Below, piece by piece: positions 1 to 9,734 of a DNA stretch of 64,000 nucleotides (position 1 is its first letter; every line of letters starts with the position of its first letter). A model generated the notes under the pieces. That model was not told where the DNA came from. It saw only the letters and a list, made by a program, of their open reading frames with translations, and did no database searches. A program made the translations under genes and the position numbers. Origin of the DNA: Bacteroidota bacterium (GTDB lineage: Bacteria; Bacteroidota; Bacteroidia; Bacteroidales; Dysgonomonadaceae); NCBI GenBank assembly GCA_023437305.1, contig JAEZGN010000030.1, forward strand, positions 1 through 64,000, given 5' to 3'.

Positions 1-87
1 TTGGTAATTTACATTTTCTCCGGTTGCACTGGACAATATACCTGTCCATATATTATCTACTTTTATTGCTTGTCCTAATGTAGACAT
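1..87 (-). CDS. N-terminus of a phage tail-region protein (partial)
   Basis: An ATG at 87 opens a reading frame that runs off the left edge of the window; 29 residues are visible, beginning MSTLGQAIKVDN. It lies 12 bases downstream of the previous minus-strand gene in the tail module, so it should be the next tail or host-contact gene. Nothing in the visible part identifies a family. Confidence 0.5.
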   Translation of the reverse strand, partial: MSTLGQAIKVDNIWTGILSSATGENVNYQ

Positions 88-99
88 AGAATATATTTA

Positions 100-504
100 T
101 TAAGTGAAAAACTCTGTATCTAAAATCGGATTATTTGGATTAAGCGATATAGATTCATATTTCCATATACTGTTTTCATAATATATAATACTATATCCTT
201 CAGGGATAGATATATTTCCAAAATTAGGGAAAGTGCCTCCCGACAAACTTACATAGTACCCTTGAGTTAAAGGATTTATAATATCTGTAGACGCTATTCC
301 ATTATAACCGCCTTCTATGGAAAATATTAAGTCGTAAAGATTCTGAGCTGTACCGTTATATCCTCCAGAACTTATTTTATTTTCGTCGAAATAATTAATT
401 ATATCTCTAAAAAGGCCTCCTACACGCTTAGATGTATTCTCATTCTTTAGCGTGGCCGAATATATCCGAAGAGCAACCTGTAATAAACCATTTATTGTTA
501 TCAT
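100..504 (-). CDS. hypothetical phage tail-module protein, 134 aa
   Basis: The frame is closed and lies 2 bases after the preceding tail gene, clearly within the same minus-strand operon. The second half is rich in Gly, Asn and Tyr, as is common in virion surface proteins, and there is no signal peptide or membrane segment. I do not recognise the family. Its place downstream of the tail hub suggests a minor structural or tail-tip protein. Confidence 0.6.
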   Translation of the reverse strand: MITINGLLQVALRIYSATLKNENTSKRVGGLFRDIINYFDENKISSGGYNGTAQNLYDLIFSIEGGYNGIASTDIINPLTQGYYVSLSGGTFPNFGNISIPEGYSIIYYENSIWKYESISLNPNNPILDTEFFT

Positions 505-506
505 AA

Positions 507-1652
507 TTATTCAAATGTGTTTGATTCAAAAAACGCGTCAAAGATTCCGGTATCGGACAACTCATTAAAATCTATATTTGGCGATAAAAATTTGTTTTCT
601 ACGACTTCCTTTATCTTTAATGGAATCGAATTTGTAACTGTTTGCCTATTTCTATACCGAATATTATCTACAGAAACAAGCACTTTTATTTCAGATGCAT
701 CAGGATAGATTATATATATATCATCGCTGTGCACCATATCTAAAATAAAATCTAACTCATCTTTTGTTTTAAAACCGGTTTCAACTTCTAATACAGACCG
801 CAATTCTACTCTATCTCTTTTATCTTCAAAAAAACCATAAGCAGAAAGTGATTTCCACGAATATTCTTCGTTAGATTCAGGAACGCAATAAGCTTTTCCT
901 GTAATATCAATAAATTCGTAAGCGCCTAGTGAATTTTTAAATTTCAGTAGATATCTTTCTTCGGATAGAATGGATGGGATTATATTAATACGAAAAGAAT
1001 ATTCTTCATTATCTGTAAACACATCGATATATTTAACATCTTCATACGAAAATTCATAAATAGCTAAAACCTTCTTTAAGTTCATAGCACATAGTGTGCC
1101 TTTAACCATAGCAGGCGTATTGACGACTATCCCATTACCTGAAATAAACTTTATCGTTGTGCCGGGATGAATAAATATAAAAGAAGAAATTTCAGAATAG
1201 CGGATCTTTATATTCTTGCTTTGCGAACGCGTTGTGAAAAGGAATTGGTTGTTTTTATTATTTAATCTATAATTAAAAATGTCTTTATAATCCGAATTAT
1301 ATAACATTTTTAAAAGTGGTTTACTAATTCCTCCCTGAAAGGCCACACCCGAAAACAATGTAACACCACTTACCGAGATTGAATAAGGCAGGCTAAAATT
1401 ATCGATAGGCGTGATTATATCCGAATCTGATATGGTAGGCACATTAAAGTATTTTTGTAATAGATCGGACAATTCCAGATCGGCCTGATATGGTGCACTT
1501 GTACCATAAGGATAAAGCGACAGCTCTAAACTTTCACCGGCAACATTTACAACAACCCTGAATTCGTCGTTCGTACTGGAACTGAAAACGAATGATACCG
1601 GATTTCCGGCAAAGCAATAACTGTTAGGTTGTTTAATGATCTGTACACTCAT
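507..1652 (-). CDS. phage tail protein, 381 aa
   Basis: The start is taken at the ATG at 1652 (MSVQIIKQ). An upstream in-frame ATG at 1670 would add six residues but leaves no room for a leader. The sequence looks beta-rich and soluble, without coiled coils or membrane segments. It follows the 730-aa hub-like protein and precedes the 134-aa protein, so it is probably a baseplate or distal-tail protein. The function is inferred from position only. Confidence 0.6.
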   Translation of the reverse strand: MSVQIIKQPNSYCFAGNPVSFVFSSSTNDEFRVVVNVAGESLELSLYPYGTSAPYQADLELSDLLQKYFNVPTISDSDIITPIDNFSLPYSISVSGVTLFSGVAFQGGISKPLLKMLYNSDYKDIFNYRLNNKNNQFLFTTRSQSKNIKIRYSEISSFIFIHPGTTIKFISGNGIVVNTPAMVKGTLCAMNLKKVLAIYEFSYEDVKYIDVFTDNEEYSFRINIIPSILSEERYLLKFKNSLGAYEFIDITGKAYCVPESNEEYSWKSLSAYGFFEDKRDRVELRSVLEVETGFKTKDELDFILDMVHSDDIYIIYPDASEIKVLVSVDNIRYRNRQTVTNSIPLKIKEVVENKFLSPNIDFNELSDTGIFDAFFESNTFE

Positions 1653-1709
1653 ATACAAAATTTTTATCAAAAATCAGATTTTATGTCGTGCTATAAAAGG
1701 ACAAAAAAA
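1653..1709 (-). promoter_or_regulatory. 5' leader with GTCCTTT motif
   Basis: On the minus strand, T-rich sequence ending in GTCCTTT (1696-1702) starts right after the upstream stop codon and lies about 45 bases before the ATG at 1652. The same motif precedes the starts at 8085, 13596 and 26036. The hairpin next to the ATG is weak here, unlike at the other three sites. Confidence 0.35.
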
Positions 1710-3902
1710 TCAGCTTGGAGGTAAAGGAAGAGCTTTGGCTACGAAATAGTAATAATAGGTTTCTGTATAAGCAGGGCCGGTATAAACAATTCCATTACCA
1801 TAAAATTGGTAACTAAATCGCTGACGAACTCTATATTTTCCGTAACCTAGCTTTTCACCGTCAATAACCTGTTGTTCGGTAGGCGGTAAATACCATAAGC
1901 CATCTATATCAGGATTCTGATCTATAATCGTTGTTTCTACGTATGTTAGATCCATAAAGACATAATCCGGATATTGCGCTTGGCCTTCTGCTATCAATTT
2001 GGCCTGAAGTATTGGCGTAGCTTCAGCCAAACCGGCCATAGGATCCGTTACCACTTCCCACATAGAAGATATAGGCTGTGTGGCTGGCAGGGCATGGTCG
2101 GCATTCAGATCGTAAGGACGATAGAGGCGTGTAGTTCGCAGTTCCATCGATACCGTTTTGCGTGTACCCAGTATATGATTTACCTTATCGATCAATAACG
2201 GGTGATTGTCAATACTGTATTTAGCTTTATAATCTATATTGGCTAACTCATATAATGATTTATCAATATCAACTTTAACAACATTGTTGGAGTGCCGGAG
2301 GAAGGCATCGTATTGCTTATGAAAACGATTAAAACAACCGTCCTCTCCGATAAAGGTTAATGCGTATTGGAATGTATTGCCGTCCTTATCTTCAAAGTAA
2401 GTTGGTTCTCTATATTCGGGAGAATATGGGACGTAAGGCAATACAGAACCCCACTTATAGCCCCAATAGAACCGTTCGCCTGTAGCTCGGTTTATATTGT
2501 AACCTTCGCCCATATCCCAGGCAAAAGCAAGTTTGCTGTTATTCTCTACTTCTACATCTTCAGAATCTATTTTTAACTTAGAGTTCAATAATTGCGGACT
2601 TATACCATAATATATACGGTAATTCTTATCCATTGTGAGCCCTTCGTCTACACTGTTTAGCTCTTCATATTCCATATCGGCTTTCTGATCCCAATCGAAA
2701 TGAACCGACGATACGATTTTAGGTACACCATATACCAAGGATGTAATAGCATACAAACCTTGCTGCTGTGAGTAACATAAACCAAACTGATAACTGCCGG
2801 TATCATACACAAAACGCCCTACCTGATACCTGTACTTCTTTATAAATTCAGCATACGTATCTTTCTCGGTAGACGAACGATCGAGCGAACGGGCACAGCT
2901 AAGCTTTAATTGCTTCGGCTCGGTATAGTCTATGTCTGGTAACGAAGACACATCGATCTGTGATGATGTTTTATTCTCGAACACATCTTTCAGTAAGGAT
3001 ATATTAACGGTATCCGAATCGCCGTCAACAAGAAAAATCATTCCAAACCTACATTGCATACTGGTCAAAAAATCGATTACCGTTACATCGGGCAGCAATT
3101 GCGAATAATCTATTTTATTCATCACCAGTGCATCAGCCACGTTATTAAGCACACATAGTCGGCGAAGTTGATAGTGCTCTTTGAATGGGTTGGTGCCTAT
3201 CTTATATCCGAAATGATTGAAAATACGATCGAGTACATACCACACCCTTACAAATGGAGTAACACCATATCCGGCCGGAACATCGACAGGTACAAGTGCA
3301 TTGTTTTGGACAAGATTTATGGTATAAGGCCAATATAAGGTATTTGTAGTTTCAGGATCTACATCATTCAGCCGGCTTATATTTACGAGATCGGTAGACG
3401 AAGAGCTCTCAGGGTCGGGATACGTTTCGTCTTTCAGGGTGATTGTAAACAAAGTAAGCTCGCTCTCCAGGTTATCGTCAACGAAAAGATTATTCATATA
3501 CTCTTTCATTTGCTGATAGTCCTTTTCGATAACAGGTAACCCCGATAAGGCGGTGAGCTTTACACTTTTCATCTCCTCATACATTACACCTTCGGCGAAA
3601 GCGATTGTGACACCATAGCCTTTTGTTGTGTTGTAAGCCGACGACAGGTACATCATACCACGGCGCATATAGGTAGAGTCGTACACTATAACAGGAATTT
3701 TTGATACGGGCTTTGCATCTATATCGAGGCGTGAAGCATAACCCAGCAAACGGCTATTGTTAGGAGTGCGGGGTATAGATGTTGTCACCGATTTACTGCC
3801 TATATTGTTGAATATAGGCGATGTAATATTTATTTCGAGTGAAAAATCGGAAGGTATATCAAATATCTCTCCGGTATCTTTTTTTCGGATTACTATACTC
3901 AT
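1710..3902 (-). CDS. large phage tail hub/baseplate-like protein, 730 aa
   Basis: This protein lies immediately downstream of the tape measure gene (2-base gap), where tailed phages of Gram-negative hosts encode distal-tail or hub proteins. It is soluble and beta-rich. Its N-terminus (residues 1-60) contains an SVTTSIPRTPNN stretch of a kind I associate with Bacteroidota prophage tail proteins. The C-terminus ends in a Pro-rich tail. No enzymatic motif is visible. The assignment rests on position and size. Confidence 0.6.
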   Translation of the reverse strand: MSIVIRKKDTGEIFDIPSDFSLEINITSPIFNNIGSKSVTTSIPRTPNNSRLLGYASRLDIDAKPVSKIPVIVYDSTYMRRGMMYLSSAYNTTKGYGVTIAFAEGVMYEEMKSVKLTALSGLPVIEKDYQQMKEYMNNLFVDDNLESELTLFTITLKDETYPDPESSSSTDLVNISRLNDVDPETTNTLYWPYTINLVQNNALVPVDVPAGYGVTPFVRVWYVLDRIFNHFGYKIGTNPFKEHYQLRRLCVLNNVADALVMNKIDYSQLLPDVTVIDFLTSMQCRFGMIFLVDGDSDTVNISLLKDVFENKTSSQIDVSSLPDIDYTEPKQLKLSCARSLDRSSTEKDTYAEFIKKYRYQVGRFVYDTGSYQFGLCYSQQQGLYAITSLVYGVPKIVSSVHFDWDQKADMEYEELNSVDEGLTMDKNYRIYYGISPQLLNSKLKIDSEDVEVENNSKLAFAWDMGEGYNINRATGERFYWGYKWGSVLPYVPYSPEYREPTYFEDKDGNTFQYALTFIGEDGCFNRFHKQYDAFLRHSNNVVKVDIDKSLYELANIDYKAKYSIDNHPLLIDKVNHILGTRKTVSMELRTTRLYRPYDLNADHALPATQPISSMWEVVTDPMAGLAEATPILQAKLIAEGQAQYPDYVFMDLTYVETTIIDQNPDIDGLWYLPPTEQQVIDGEKLGYGKYRVRQRFSYQFYGNGIVYTGPAYTETYYYYFVAKALPLPPS

Positions 3903-3904
3903 AC

Positions 3905-6900
3905 CTAATCTTTAAGAGTGAATTTATTGTCTATATCCTGCTTTCGTTTCTTTTCAGCTTCCAGTTCGGTGATACCGATATTGGCTATCACACCTTTCTT
4001 GTTCAGGCTGCGCAACAAAAGAAGAAGCTCCATATCCAGGTCGGTATTTCGGTACGCACCGGCAGCAGGCGCAGGCGATGTACTTACCGGACGATTGTTA
4101 AGCGAACCACCCGACGCATATCCCGCTAGGCGCTGAGAACGCAGAGCCCTGTTCAGGTCGAGAGACTCCACGGTACCGTTGCGCTGTGCTTCGTCTATCA
4201 GTCCGATGACAGGTGCAATGGTAGGGTTCTTTATACCGCCGTTAGAAAGTACCCATTCCCTACCCGATTCGCCTACAATAACGGTCGGACGGTCTACAAA
4301 CCCCCTTCGCTGCGGATCATATACGGCATCAAACTTTTTACCATCCTGCGAACGGGTAACATTAATATATCCGCCTTCTTCTTTACCGGCTACAATAACA
4401 CCCCTACTACCGCTCGAAGAAGAAGCTCCACCCAGCGTCATATTTTTCACCTTCTCACGTTCGGCATTGGCTGCTATTAATTGTGCCGCACCCGTAATAC
4501 CCAAAAATGCAGCAGCAATACTACCGGCTATAGGACCTAATTGTGCATATCCTGTCATAATAGCAACAGCGGTATTCGCAATAATATCAGAGGCTTTTAT
4601 AGCAAACTGCACATCGGCATACTTCTTTTCTATATCAAGTTTCTTTTGTGCTTTTTCATTTTCGAGGCGTTCGGTTTCCTCTTTGTTTCCTTCGGCGGCA
4701 GCGATACGCACATCGTATTCAGCATCGAGCTGTGCTGTTTCCGCAGCCATAAGAGCTGAAACAGCAGCCGAAGCATTTGCAGTAAGTTGAGTTATTTTTT
4801 GACCGAAATCAGTTGCATATTTCAACTTCATTTGCCATTTAGCTTTCTCGTATTCTTCTTCGGACAAATAACCTTGTTCATGTTTATTTTTAAGTTCTGC
4901 CATTTCAGCATCATAAAGCTCGCGTGTACCTGCTATATTATATTGTTGCTTTAGTTGTAAGGTTTTGTCTTCATATTGCAGATTAAGTTCAGTAAGTAAC
5001 TTTTGATATGTTTCGTAGTCGATAACATTCTTAGCAAGCAGATCCTGAAACATTTTCTGATCATAAGCAAAATCTTCTTCACGGGTTGTCAAGCCAAACT
5101 GTGAACGCACATTGTAGTTCGTTTCCTTCATCGATTGCGCAAGGGCTTTTCGTTTAGCAATTACTTCAGTCTCGGCAGTAACTACGGCGTCTCCCGCTTC
5201 ACGGACGGCTTCTGTTTTTGTTCTTCCATTTTGTATCTCAAGATTTTTAACGTCTTTGGCATAATCCTTATTGATAGTTAAACGTGTTTCTGATGCTGCA
5301 ATATCAATAAGTTCTAACTCATGGGCGGTTTGATCGGCGCTCAGATTCCGTTTTTCGAGCGCCAACTTTTCTTTATTGATCCACTCCTCAAGATTGCGCA
5401 ACGATTCGTCACGTGTTCTCTTCACAGCGTCAATTCTGTTTTTGTCTACCTGTGGAGAAATATCAACCAGTTTGTCTTTGGCATCGGCACGACCGCCTTT
5501 GATATCTTCTTTAAACTTCTCGTTTGTGATATTATAGTCCTTCACAAACTGATCATAGATACCAATACGGGCATTATAATACTTCGCATCGCTTTCGAGT
5601 ACCAACTTTTGATATTCATCTTCCGCCAATCCTTTTTTCTCGGCATTGGCTTTTATTTCCATCAATTCGTACTTATGAGCCGTTTCCTGATTTTCGAGAC
5701 GTGTCTTTAGCTCCTCCTTCTGCCGGGCAAGTATCTTCGATTCTTTTTCTTCTTTAGGTGGGGTTTCGAAGCCTACACGTTGAGAATATATTTCTTTTGC
5801 GATTTCTAAATATTCGCTGCTTACATTTTTCTGATCTTCAATCCAGGATTTTAATGATTTTGTATCCATTTTCCTGAATTCACTACGTTTCTTTTCAGTT
5901 TTTTCCATCATTAACAACTCTTGTTCAGATGTAGCCCCAGTCATATAGTTTATCTCGCTATTTGTCTGTAAAACAAGAGCCTTTAACTCAGAATATCTTT
6001 TACGTAATTCAACTTCTTTTTCTTTAGGAAGATTATAGAATAGATCGTAAAGACCGGTATAATTCAAATTACTAGGCACATTTTCAGTTTTTGCCCAAAA
6101 ATCAAAGCCTTTTCCTGAATTCAAAACGTCTATTTTTGTTTGTAAAACTTCAAATTCAGAAACATAGTCAACTAAATCCTTTCGCTTTTCCTTTATCTTG
6201 TCTTCAAACATTAATCCTAAGCGTATTTTTTCAGCCTGAATAAACGATTTTACTTTCTCTGTACTTATAGCTACAGCATTACCGTATTTGTCCCATTCAG
6301 TAACAGCAAGAGGCATTGTCGCTGCCACCTGTTGCATTATAGTTTTTAGTTCGCTATGTTCGCTTTTAGTAAGTTTTGTCTTCTTTGATAGCTCTTCATA
6401 TCTAGGCATCAAGCTAGCAGTATTCACCTCAAGGTCGGCAACGGTTTTTAATTGATCTTGATACTGGTCTGTCAACGATCGTGAATCCCCCGACAAGCGA
6501 GCTACATTGTCTGCAACATTTCCCGAAAACTCATTCCATTTATCCGATAACCATTTCAGCCTATTACCAACCTTTAGCTGCGCATTTTCCCATTTTACGG
6601 ATGCTTGTGTAGCCTTATCGGCAGAAGTAAGAGAAAGATCGCCTTGCTTTTTCAGTTCTTCTTCTACAATCTTTGTTGTAGCTTGTGTAAAATCAAGACC
6701 TTTTTTCATTTCGGCCTTCAGGCGTGCGGCTGAAATACCAAGGTTATCAAGAATTAGGGGAGATTTACGCCCCAATCCGTTAATAATAGATTCGGTGAGA
6801 TAGTCTACAGACTGGCCTGTTTCCTGCGCCCGCTGCTGTGCAAACTTCAGGTATTTACCGAGATTGTTAATAGGAATACCAAATCGATCGGCTTTTACCG

Positions 6901-7705
6901 TCGATTGCATCAATACCAAGTCGCTTATTAGTCCTTTCGTTTCTTTACGGAGGGATGTAATAAGAGAAGTATTATTTAGTTTTGTAAATGCACGCGTTAT
7001 ACCTTCGGCCTTTGCGGCTACTTCGGGAGCTTTTTTCAACCAGTCTACAGCTCCGGATATAAGATTCTGAAAAATACGCGAGGCAGAATATGCCACCATA
7101 AGCGGTATTACCTTCTTAATCGTATTTCCAATACTATCGAAACGCCCTTTTACTTTCTCGCCTCCGACAGCTACTTCTTTTTGACGTTTCTCTACTTCAA
7201 CAAGTTGATCGTTATATTTATTCCACTTGTCAAGGTCTTTTTCTTTTACAATATTGTTAAGCTTACCTCTCAGATATTCGGCACGACGCGAAAGCTGAGT
7301 CATAGTCATATCTTTCACGTTCATAGTACGGATAAAGTGCTCTTCTATATATCCGGCTTGCTTTATCGTTTCATTATTAGCTTGGATCTGATTTCGATAT
7401 CCCAGAGATCGTAAACGAGCATTATCTTGAGCCTCAGACAAGGCGTTGTATCTTTTAGATGTAGTATCACCCGATTTTGCGAGTTCCTTCATTTCTCGAG
7501 ATAAACCTTTGATATTCTCTTTTTCCCGTTTTATTGATTCGGACAGACTTTTATTTTCATCCTTCAAAGCACGGATGGCACTTTTGGCATCTTTGGCCTC
7601 AAGCTCTATTTCTTTTACACCTTTGGCTACCTTATCAAAATCGACAGTTACCTTATCGACACCCTCACTCTTGACAACCAGTGTTACTAAATCTTTTGTT
7701 ATCAT
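3905..7705 (-). CDS. phage tail tape measure protein, 1266 aa
   Basis: This is the longest structural gene. It has long charged coiled-coil stretches (residues 25-75, 140-175, 640-1000), a hydrophobic helix near residues 193-212, and an Ala/Gly/Ile-rich hydrophobic segment near 1035-1080. That is the usual tape measure architecture: the protein sets tail length and is released on infection. It follows the 124-aa protein with a 5-base gap and precedes the hub gene. The C-terminal 150 residues are Gly/Ser-rich. A family name beyond tape measure cannot be given. Confidence 0.85.
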   Translation of the reverse strand: MITKDLVTLVVKSEGVDKVTVDFDKVAKGVKEIELEAKDAKSAIRALKDENKSLSESIKREKENIKGLSREMKELAKSGDTTSKRYNALSEAQDNARLRSLGYRNQIQANNETIKQAGYIEEHFIRTMNVKDMTMTQLSRRAEYLRGKLNNIVKEKDLDKWNKYNDQLVEVEKRQKEVAVGGEKVKGRFDSIGNTIKKVIPLMVAYSASRIFQNLISGAVDWLKKAPEVAAKAEGITRAFTKLNNTSLITSLRKETKGLISDLVLMQSTVKADRFGIPINNLGKYLKFAQQRAQETGQSVDYLTESIINGLGRKSPLILDNLGISAARLKAEMKKGLDFTQATTKIVEEELKKQGDLSLTSADKATQASVKWENAQLKVGNRLKWLSDKWNEFSGNVADNVARLSGDSRSLTDQYQDQLKTVADLEVNTASLMPRYEELSKKTKLTKSEHSELKTIMQQVAATMPLAVTEWDKYGNAVAISTEKVKSFIQAEKIRLGLMFEDKIKEKRKDLVDYVSEFEVLQTKIDVLNSGKGFDFWAKTENVPSNLNYTGLYDLFYNLPKEKEVELRKRYSELKALVLQTNSEINYMTGATSEQELLMMEKTEKKRSEFRKMDTKSLKSWIEDQKNVSSEYLEIAKEIYSQRVGFETPPKEEKESKILARQKEELKTRLENQETAHKYELMEIKANAEKKGLAEDEYQKLVLESDAKYYNARIGIYDQFVKDYNITNEKFKEDIKGGRADAKDKLVDISPQVDKNRIDAVKRTRDESLRNLEEWINKEKLALEKRNLSADQTAHELELIDIAASETRLTINKDYAKDVKNLEIQNGRTKTEAVREAGDAVVTAETEVIAKRKALAQSMKETNYNVRSQFGLTTREEDFAYDQKMFQDLLAKNVIDYETYQKLLTELNLQYEDKTLQLKQQYNIAGTRELYDAEMAELKNKHEQGYLSEEEYEKAKWQMKLKYATDFGQKITQLTANASAAVSALMAAETAQLDAEYDVRIAAAEGNKEETERLENEKAQKKLDIEKKYADVQFAIKASDIIANTAVAIMTGYAQLGPIAGSIAAAFLGITGAAQLIAANAEREKVKNMTLGGASSSSGSRGVIVAGKEEGGYINVTRSQDGKKFDAVYDPQRRGFVDRPTVIVGESGREWVLSNGGIKNPTIAPVIGLIDEAQRNGTVESLDLNRALRSQRLAGYASGGSLNNRPVSTSPAPAAGAYRNTDLDMELLLLLRSLNKKGVIANIGITELEAEKKRKQDIDNKFTLKD

Positions 7706-7710
7706 ACGAT

Positions 7711-8085
7711 TTAGATTTCAATTTTTGTTTCTTTCAGCCTTTCAGCCAGTTTGCGCACTATACCGCCACGTGTACGATTGTAGATATATCCCATCATAAA
7801 GCCCCATACAAGCTTATTGTAGATAGATACTTTCTTCTTGGGTTTTCCTTTCCGAAACAAGAGGTCTATATAGCGTATATAGATGGGATAGATAATAGTG
7901 AGTGTAGTTCCTCCATTTTCGGAACTCACACTGTAGGGACCCGATCGTAGATGATCAGCAAGATTTCCTGACTTTTTTACATTGCCGCCACCGGCAACAG
8001 CCTGCTGTCGGCTCATCAGTGCCTTTGCCGACTTATTGAAAATGTCGGGCATATCTATTATATATATATTATCGGTAGTTACCAT
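7711..8085 (-). CDS. hypothetical tail-assembly protein, 124 aa
   Basis: This basic protein is encoded directly upstream of the tape measure gene, where tail chaperones are often found. No frameshift arrangement is visible, and the sequence is not a recognised chaperone. Its start codon is the edge of a perfect palindrome in the leader (8085-8103), so initiation may be controlled by RNA structure. Confidence 0.6.
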   Translation of the reverse strand: MVTTDNIYIIDMPDIFNKSAKALMSRQQAVAGGGNVKKSGNLADHLRSGPYSVSSENGGTTLTIIYPIYIRYIDLLFRKGKPKKKVSIYNKLVWGFMMGYIYNRTRGGIVRKLAERLKETKIEI

Positions 8086-8124
8086 ACGGCTAAATTAGCC
8101 GTACGCAGGGGGGTGATAAAGGAC
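8085..8124 (-). promoter_or_regulatory. leader with start-codon hairpin and GTCCTTT motif
   Basis: A perfect 19-base palindrome (TACGGCTAA A TTAGCCGTA, 8085-8103) abuts the ATG at 8085. GTCCTTT lies upstream at 8118-8124. The same combination precedes 13596 and 26036. It may be a late promoter remnant, a translational operator or an mRNA-stabilising hairpin; the sequence does not decide between these. Confidence 0.5.
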
Positions 8125-8156
8125 AAAAAAAGCCTTGCATTTCTGCAAGGCTTTTC
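8125..8156 (-). terminator. intrinsic terminator after the 121-aa gene
   Basis: AAAAGCCTTGC and GCAAGGCTTTT form a GC-containing stem with a short loop, flanked by A and T runs. It can act in either direction. On the minus strand it closes the two-gene cassette at 9002-8179 just before the tail operon resumes. Confidence 0.7.
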
Positions 8157-8178
8157 ATTGATTGCTAAAAAATAATAA

Positions 8179-8544
8179 TTAACCAAACAAGCTTCTCAGC
8201 TTTTTAATAAGTCTAAATAACCATGTTCTATAGAGTAGTTTTCTGAAATCTTCGGTGTACGATCTCTCTTTAGCGTAAAATGCTTTATCGATCGCCATAT
8301 CGCTATCCATCGGATATTCTTTTCCTATATTTTCTTCCATGTCGATAAGAAATCCGGTATTACACCATCCTATCTTCCCCATGGCATTACGCACACGGGA
8401 ATAATCGCCTTTGCGATCGAGCACAAAAACGACTTCGTTGCAGGTACAAAAAGAAACTTTTTTAGTACGGTCGGACGGTGAAGGCCATAGATTTACTTCC
8501 TTTACGTCGTAGCCATCAACAACAGTATTTATTTTCTTTAGCAT
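8179..8544 (-). CDS. SH3-like-domain protein, 121 aa
   Basis: Residues about 12-65 read like a bacterial SH3 fold: a VNLWPSPS opening, then a VVFVLDRKGDYSRVR strand pair and a GKIGWCNTGFL ending. The C-terminus is basic (RLIKKLRSLFG), perhaps for nucleic acid or membrane surfaces. The gene overlaps the upstream gene by 7 bases and is followed by a terminator, so the two form a self-contained accessory cassette inside the structural region. Its role is unknown. Confidence 0.6.
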   Translation of the reverse strand: MLKKINTVVDGYDVKEVNLWPSPSDRTKKVSFCTCNEVVFVLDRKGDYSRVRNAMGKIGWCNTGFLIDMEENIGKEYPMDSDMAIDKAFYAKERSYTEDFRKLLYRTWLFRLIKKLRSLFG

Positions 8545-9002
8545 TGTTCTTTAATTATTAATCTACGTTCAAGAAGGTTATGCATATCCAGTTCGTTACT
8601 ATCTTTAAGAGATACACGAGCTATTTCATTTGTCAAATTGAAAAATATCTCCTCTAAACATCTAAAATGTTTGAATATATTTACGAATCTATCCGTAAGT
8701 TCGGATTGATATTTAAGCCCATTCTCCAATATATAAGATAATCTAAAATGTAGTTTTTCACCAAATAACGAGACAGAGTAAAAAAAACGTCCGGAATTCA
8801 ATACATAATGAAACTGGCATACATCCGATGATTCTTGAACAAAACCGTAACCTTGAAGAAGATTTGTAAATTCTAAAAAATATTCAATACCAATTTTATT
8901 AAATAAATCAGGTCTATCTTTAAATGAGGCAGAGATAGACAATGCTTCTTTCATATATTCATTATACTTATCATACAATAATAAATCTTGATCGTTTTCC
9001 AT
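8538..9002 (-). CDS. hypothetical accessory protein, 154 aa
   Basis: This acidic soluble protein has no motif I recognise. It is the first gene of a two-gene cassette set between the tail-completion gene and the tape-measure-side genes, with its own upstream palindromic control region and a downstream terminator. That layout suggests a moron, meaning a gene expressed from the prophage for the host's or phage's benefit, rather than a virion component. Confidence 0.55.
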   Translation of the reverse strand: MENDQDLLLYDKYNEYMKEALSISASFKDRPDLFNKIGIEYFLEFTNLLQGYGFVQESSDVCQFHYVLNSGRFFYSVSLFGEKLHFRLSYILENGLKYQSELTDRFVNIFKHFRCLEEIFFNLTNEIARVSLKDSNELDMHNLLERRLIIKEQC

Positions 9003-9042
9003 AAAAATTTAGATTAGACACTGCAAGATACTAAGATTAAAC

Positions 9043-9066
9043 AAACTACACAAATATGTGTAGTTT
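9043..9066. promoter_or_regulatory. palindromic operator/promoter upstream of the 154-aa gene
   Basis: Two 10-base arms (AAACTACACA and TGTGTAGTTT) with a 4-base spacer form a near-perfect palindrome. The minus-strand core CACATATTTGTG carries a one-mismatch -7 element (CATATTTG versus TAnnTTTG). The core recurs at 27191-27204, and a related CATATTTGTATC lies in the 40.8-kb control region. It is probably a regulated promoter. Confidence 0.45.
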
Positions 9067-9167
9067 AAAATAAAGAAAACCGCCCCGATTATCACAACCA
9101 AAGCGGATCTTAACAACACAAATCAATGAAAAAAGTAAAATAAAGAACTATGAAAAAAGTAAAGTGC

Positions 9168-9722
9168 TTATTTCCCTCCCAACATATCAAAGCCCTGTCG
9201 GCGTATGATTGCTGTCCATCCATAGGAAGGTACATTTTCGGACGCCCACGGCGTAATTATATGATCGGCCTGAAAGTTTTTTAGCCAAGGCGTGCAACGC
9301 TCTTCATTTATCATAAAGTGACGGATATCGCAAAGCAGGCTCAAGGCCCTGTTTGCTTTTATCGCTCGTTCGGCCAGATCATTATTGCTGTCGCTACTCG
9401 GATAAGCTACTGTAAAAGCGATCAGGAACGATTCGCGGCGGTTGTTTATATGGTCCAGTTCGTTTTCTATCTGCCCGTAATCGACAAACAGAAAACAGTC
9501 AGAAAATGAATTAAGACGCGACATAACAGCTTCTTTGTCTACACCGAACGCGTAATTTTTGATCTCCGGAAAAAACGATTGATCGGGTAGGTCGCTCACT
9601 TCCTGCATCCATTCGTTATATTCCGGCATATCGCTACGTCCGTTTGTAAATAGTTGCAATACGCCTTCTTTCTGCGGAAAGCGTGCAAAAAACATAAATA
9701 TATCTTTAACCAGGTTTACCAT
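9168..9722 (-). CDS. putative tail-completion/terminator protein, 184 aa
   Basis: The gene lies between the neck-like genes and the tape measure region, where phages encode the protein that caps the tail tube. It is soluble, mixed alpha/beta, with no membrane segment. It begins about 12 bases after the end of the 339-aa gene. The functional name is inferred from position and size. Confidence 0.5.
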   Translation of the reverse strand: MVNLVKDIFMFFARFPQKEGVLQLFTNGRSDMPEYNEWMQEVSDLPDQSFFPEIKNYAFGVDKEAVMSRLNSFSDCFLFVDYGQIENELDHINNRRESFLIAFTVAYPSSDSNNDLAERAIKANRALSLLCDIRHFMINEERCTPWLKNFQADHIITPWASENVPSYGWTAIIRRQGFDMLGGK

Positions 9723-9734
9723 AGCTATGAGTTA

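Noticed and set aside
4179..4790. Plus-strand 203-aa frame inside the tape measure gene
   Set aside because: It is antisense to a clearly coding region and Ser/Ala-rich, which is typical of a shadow frame.
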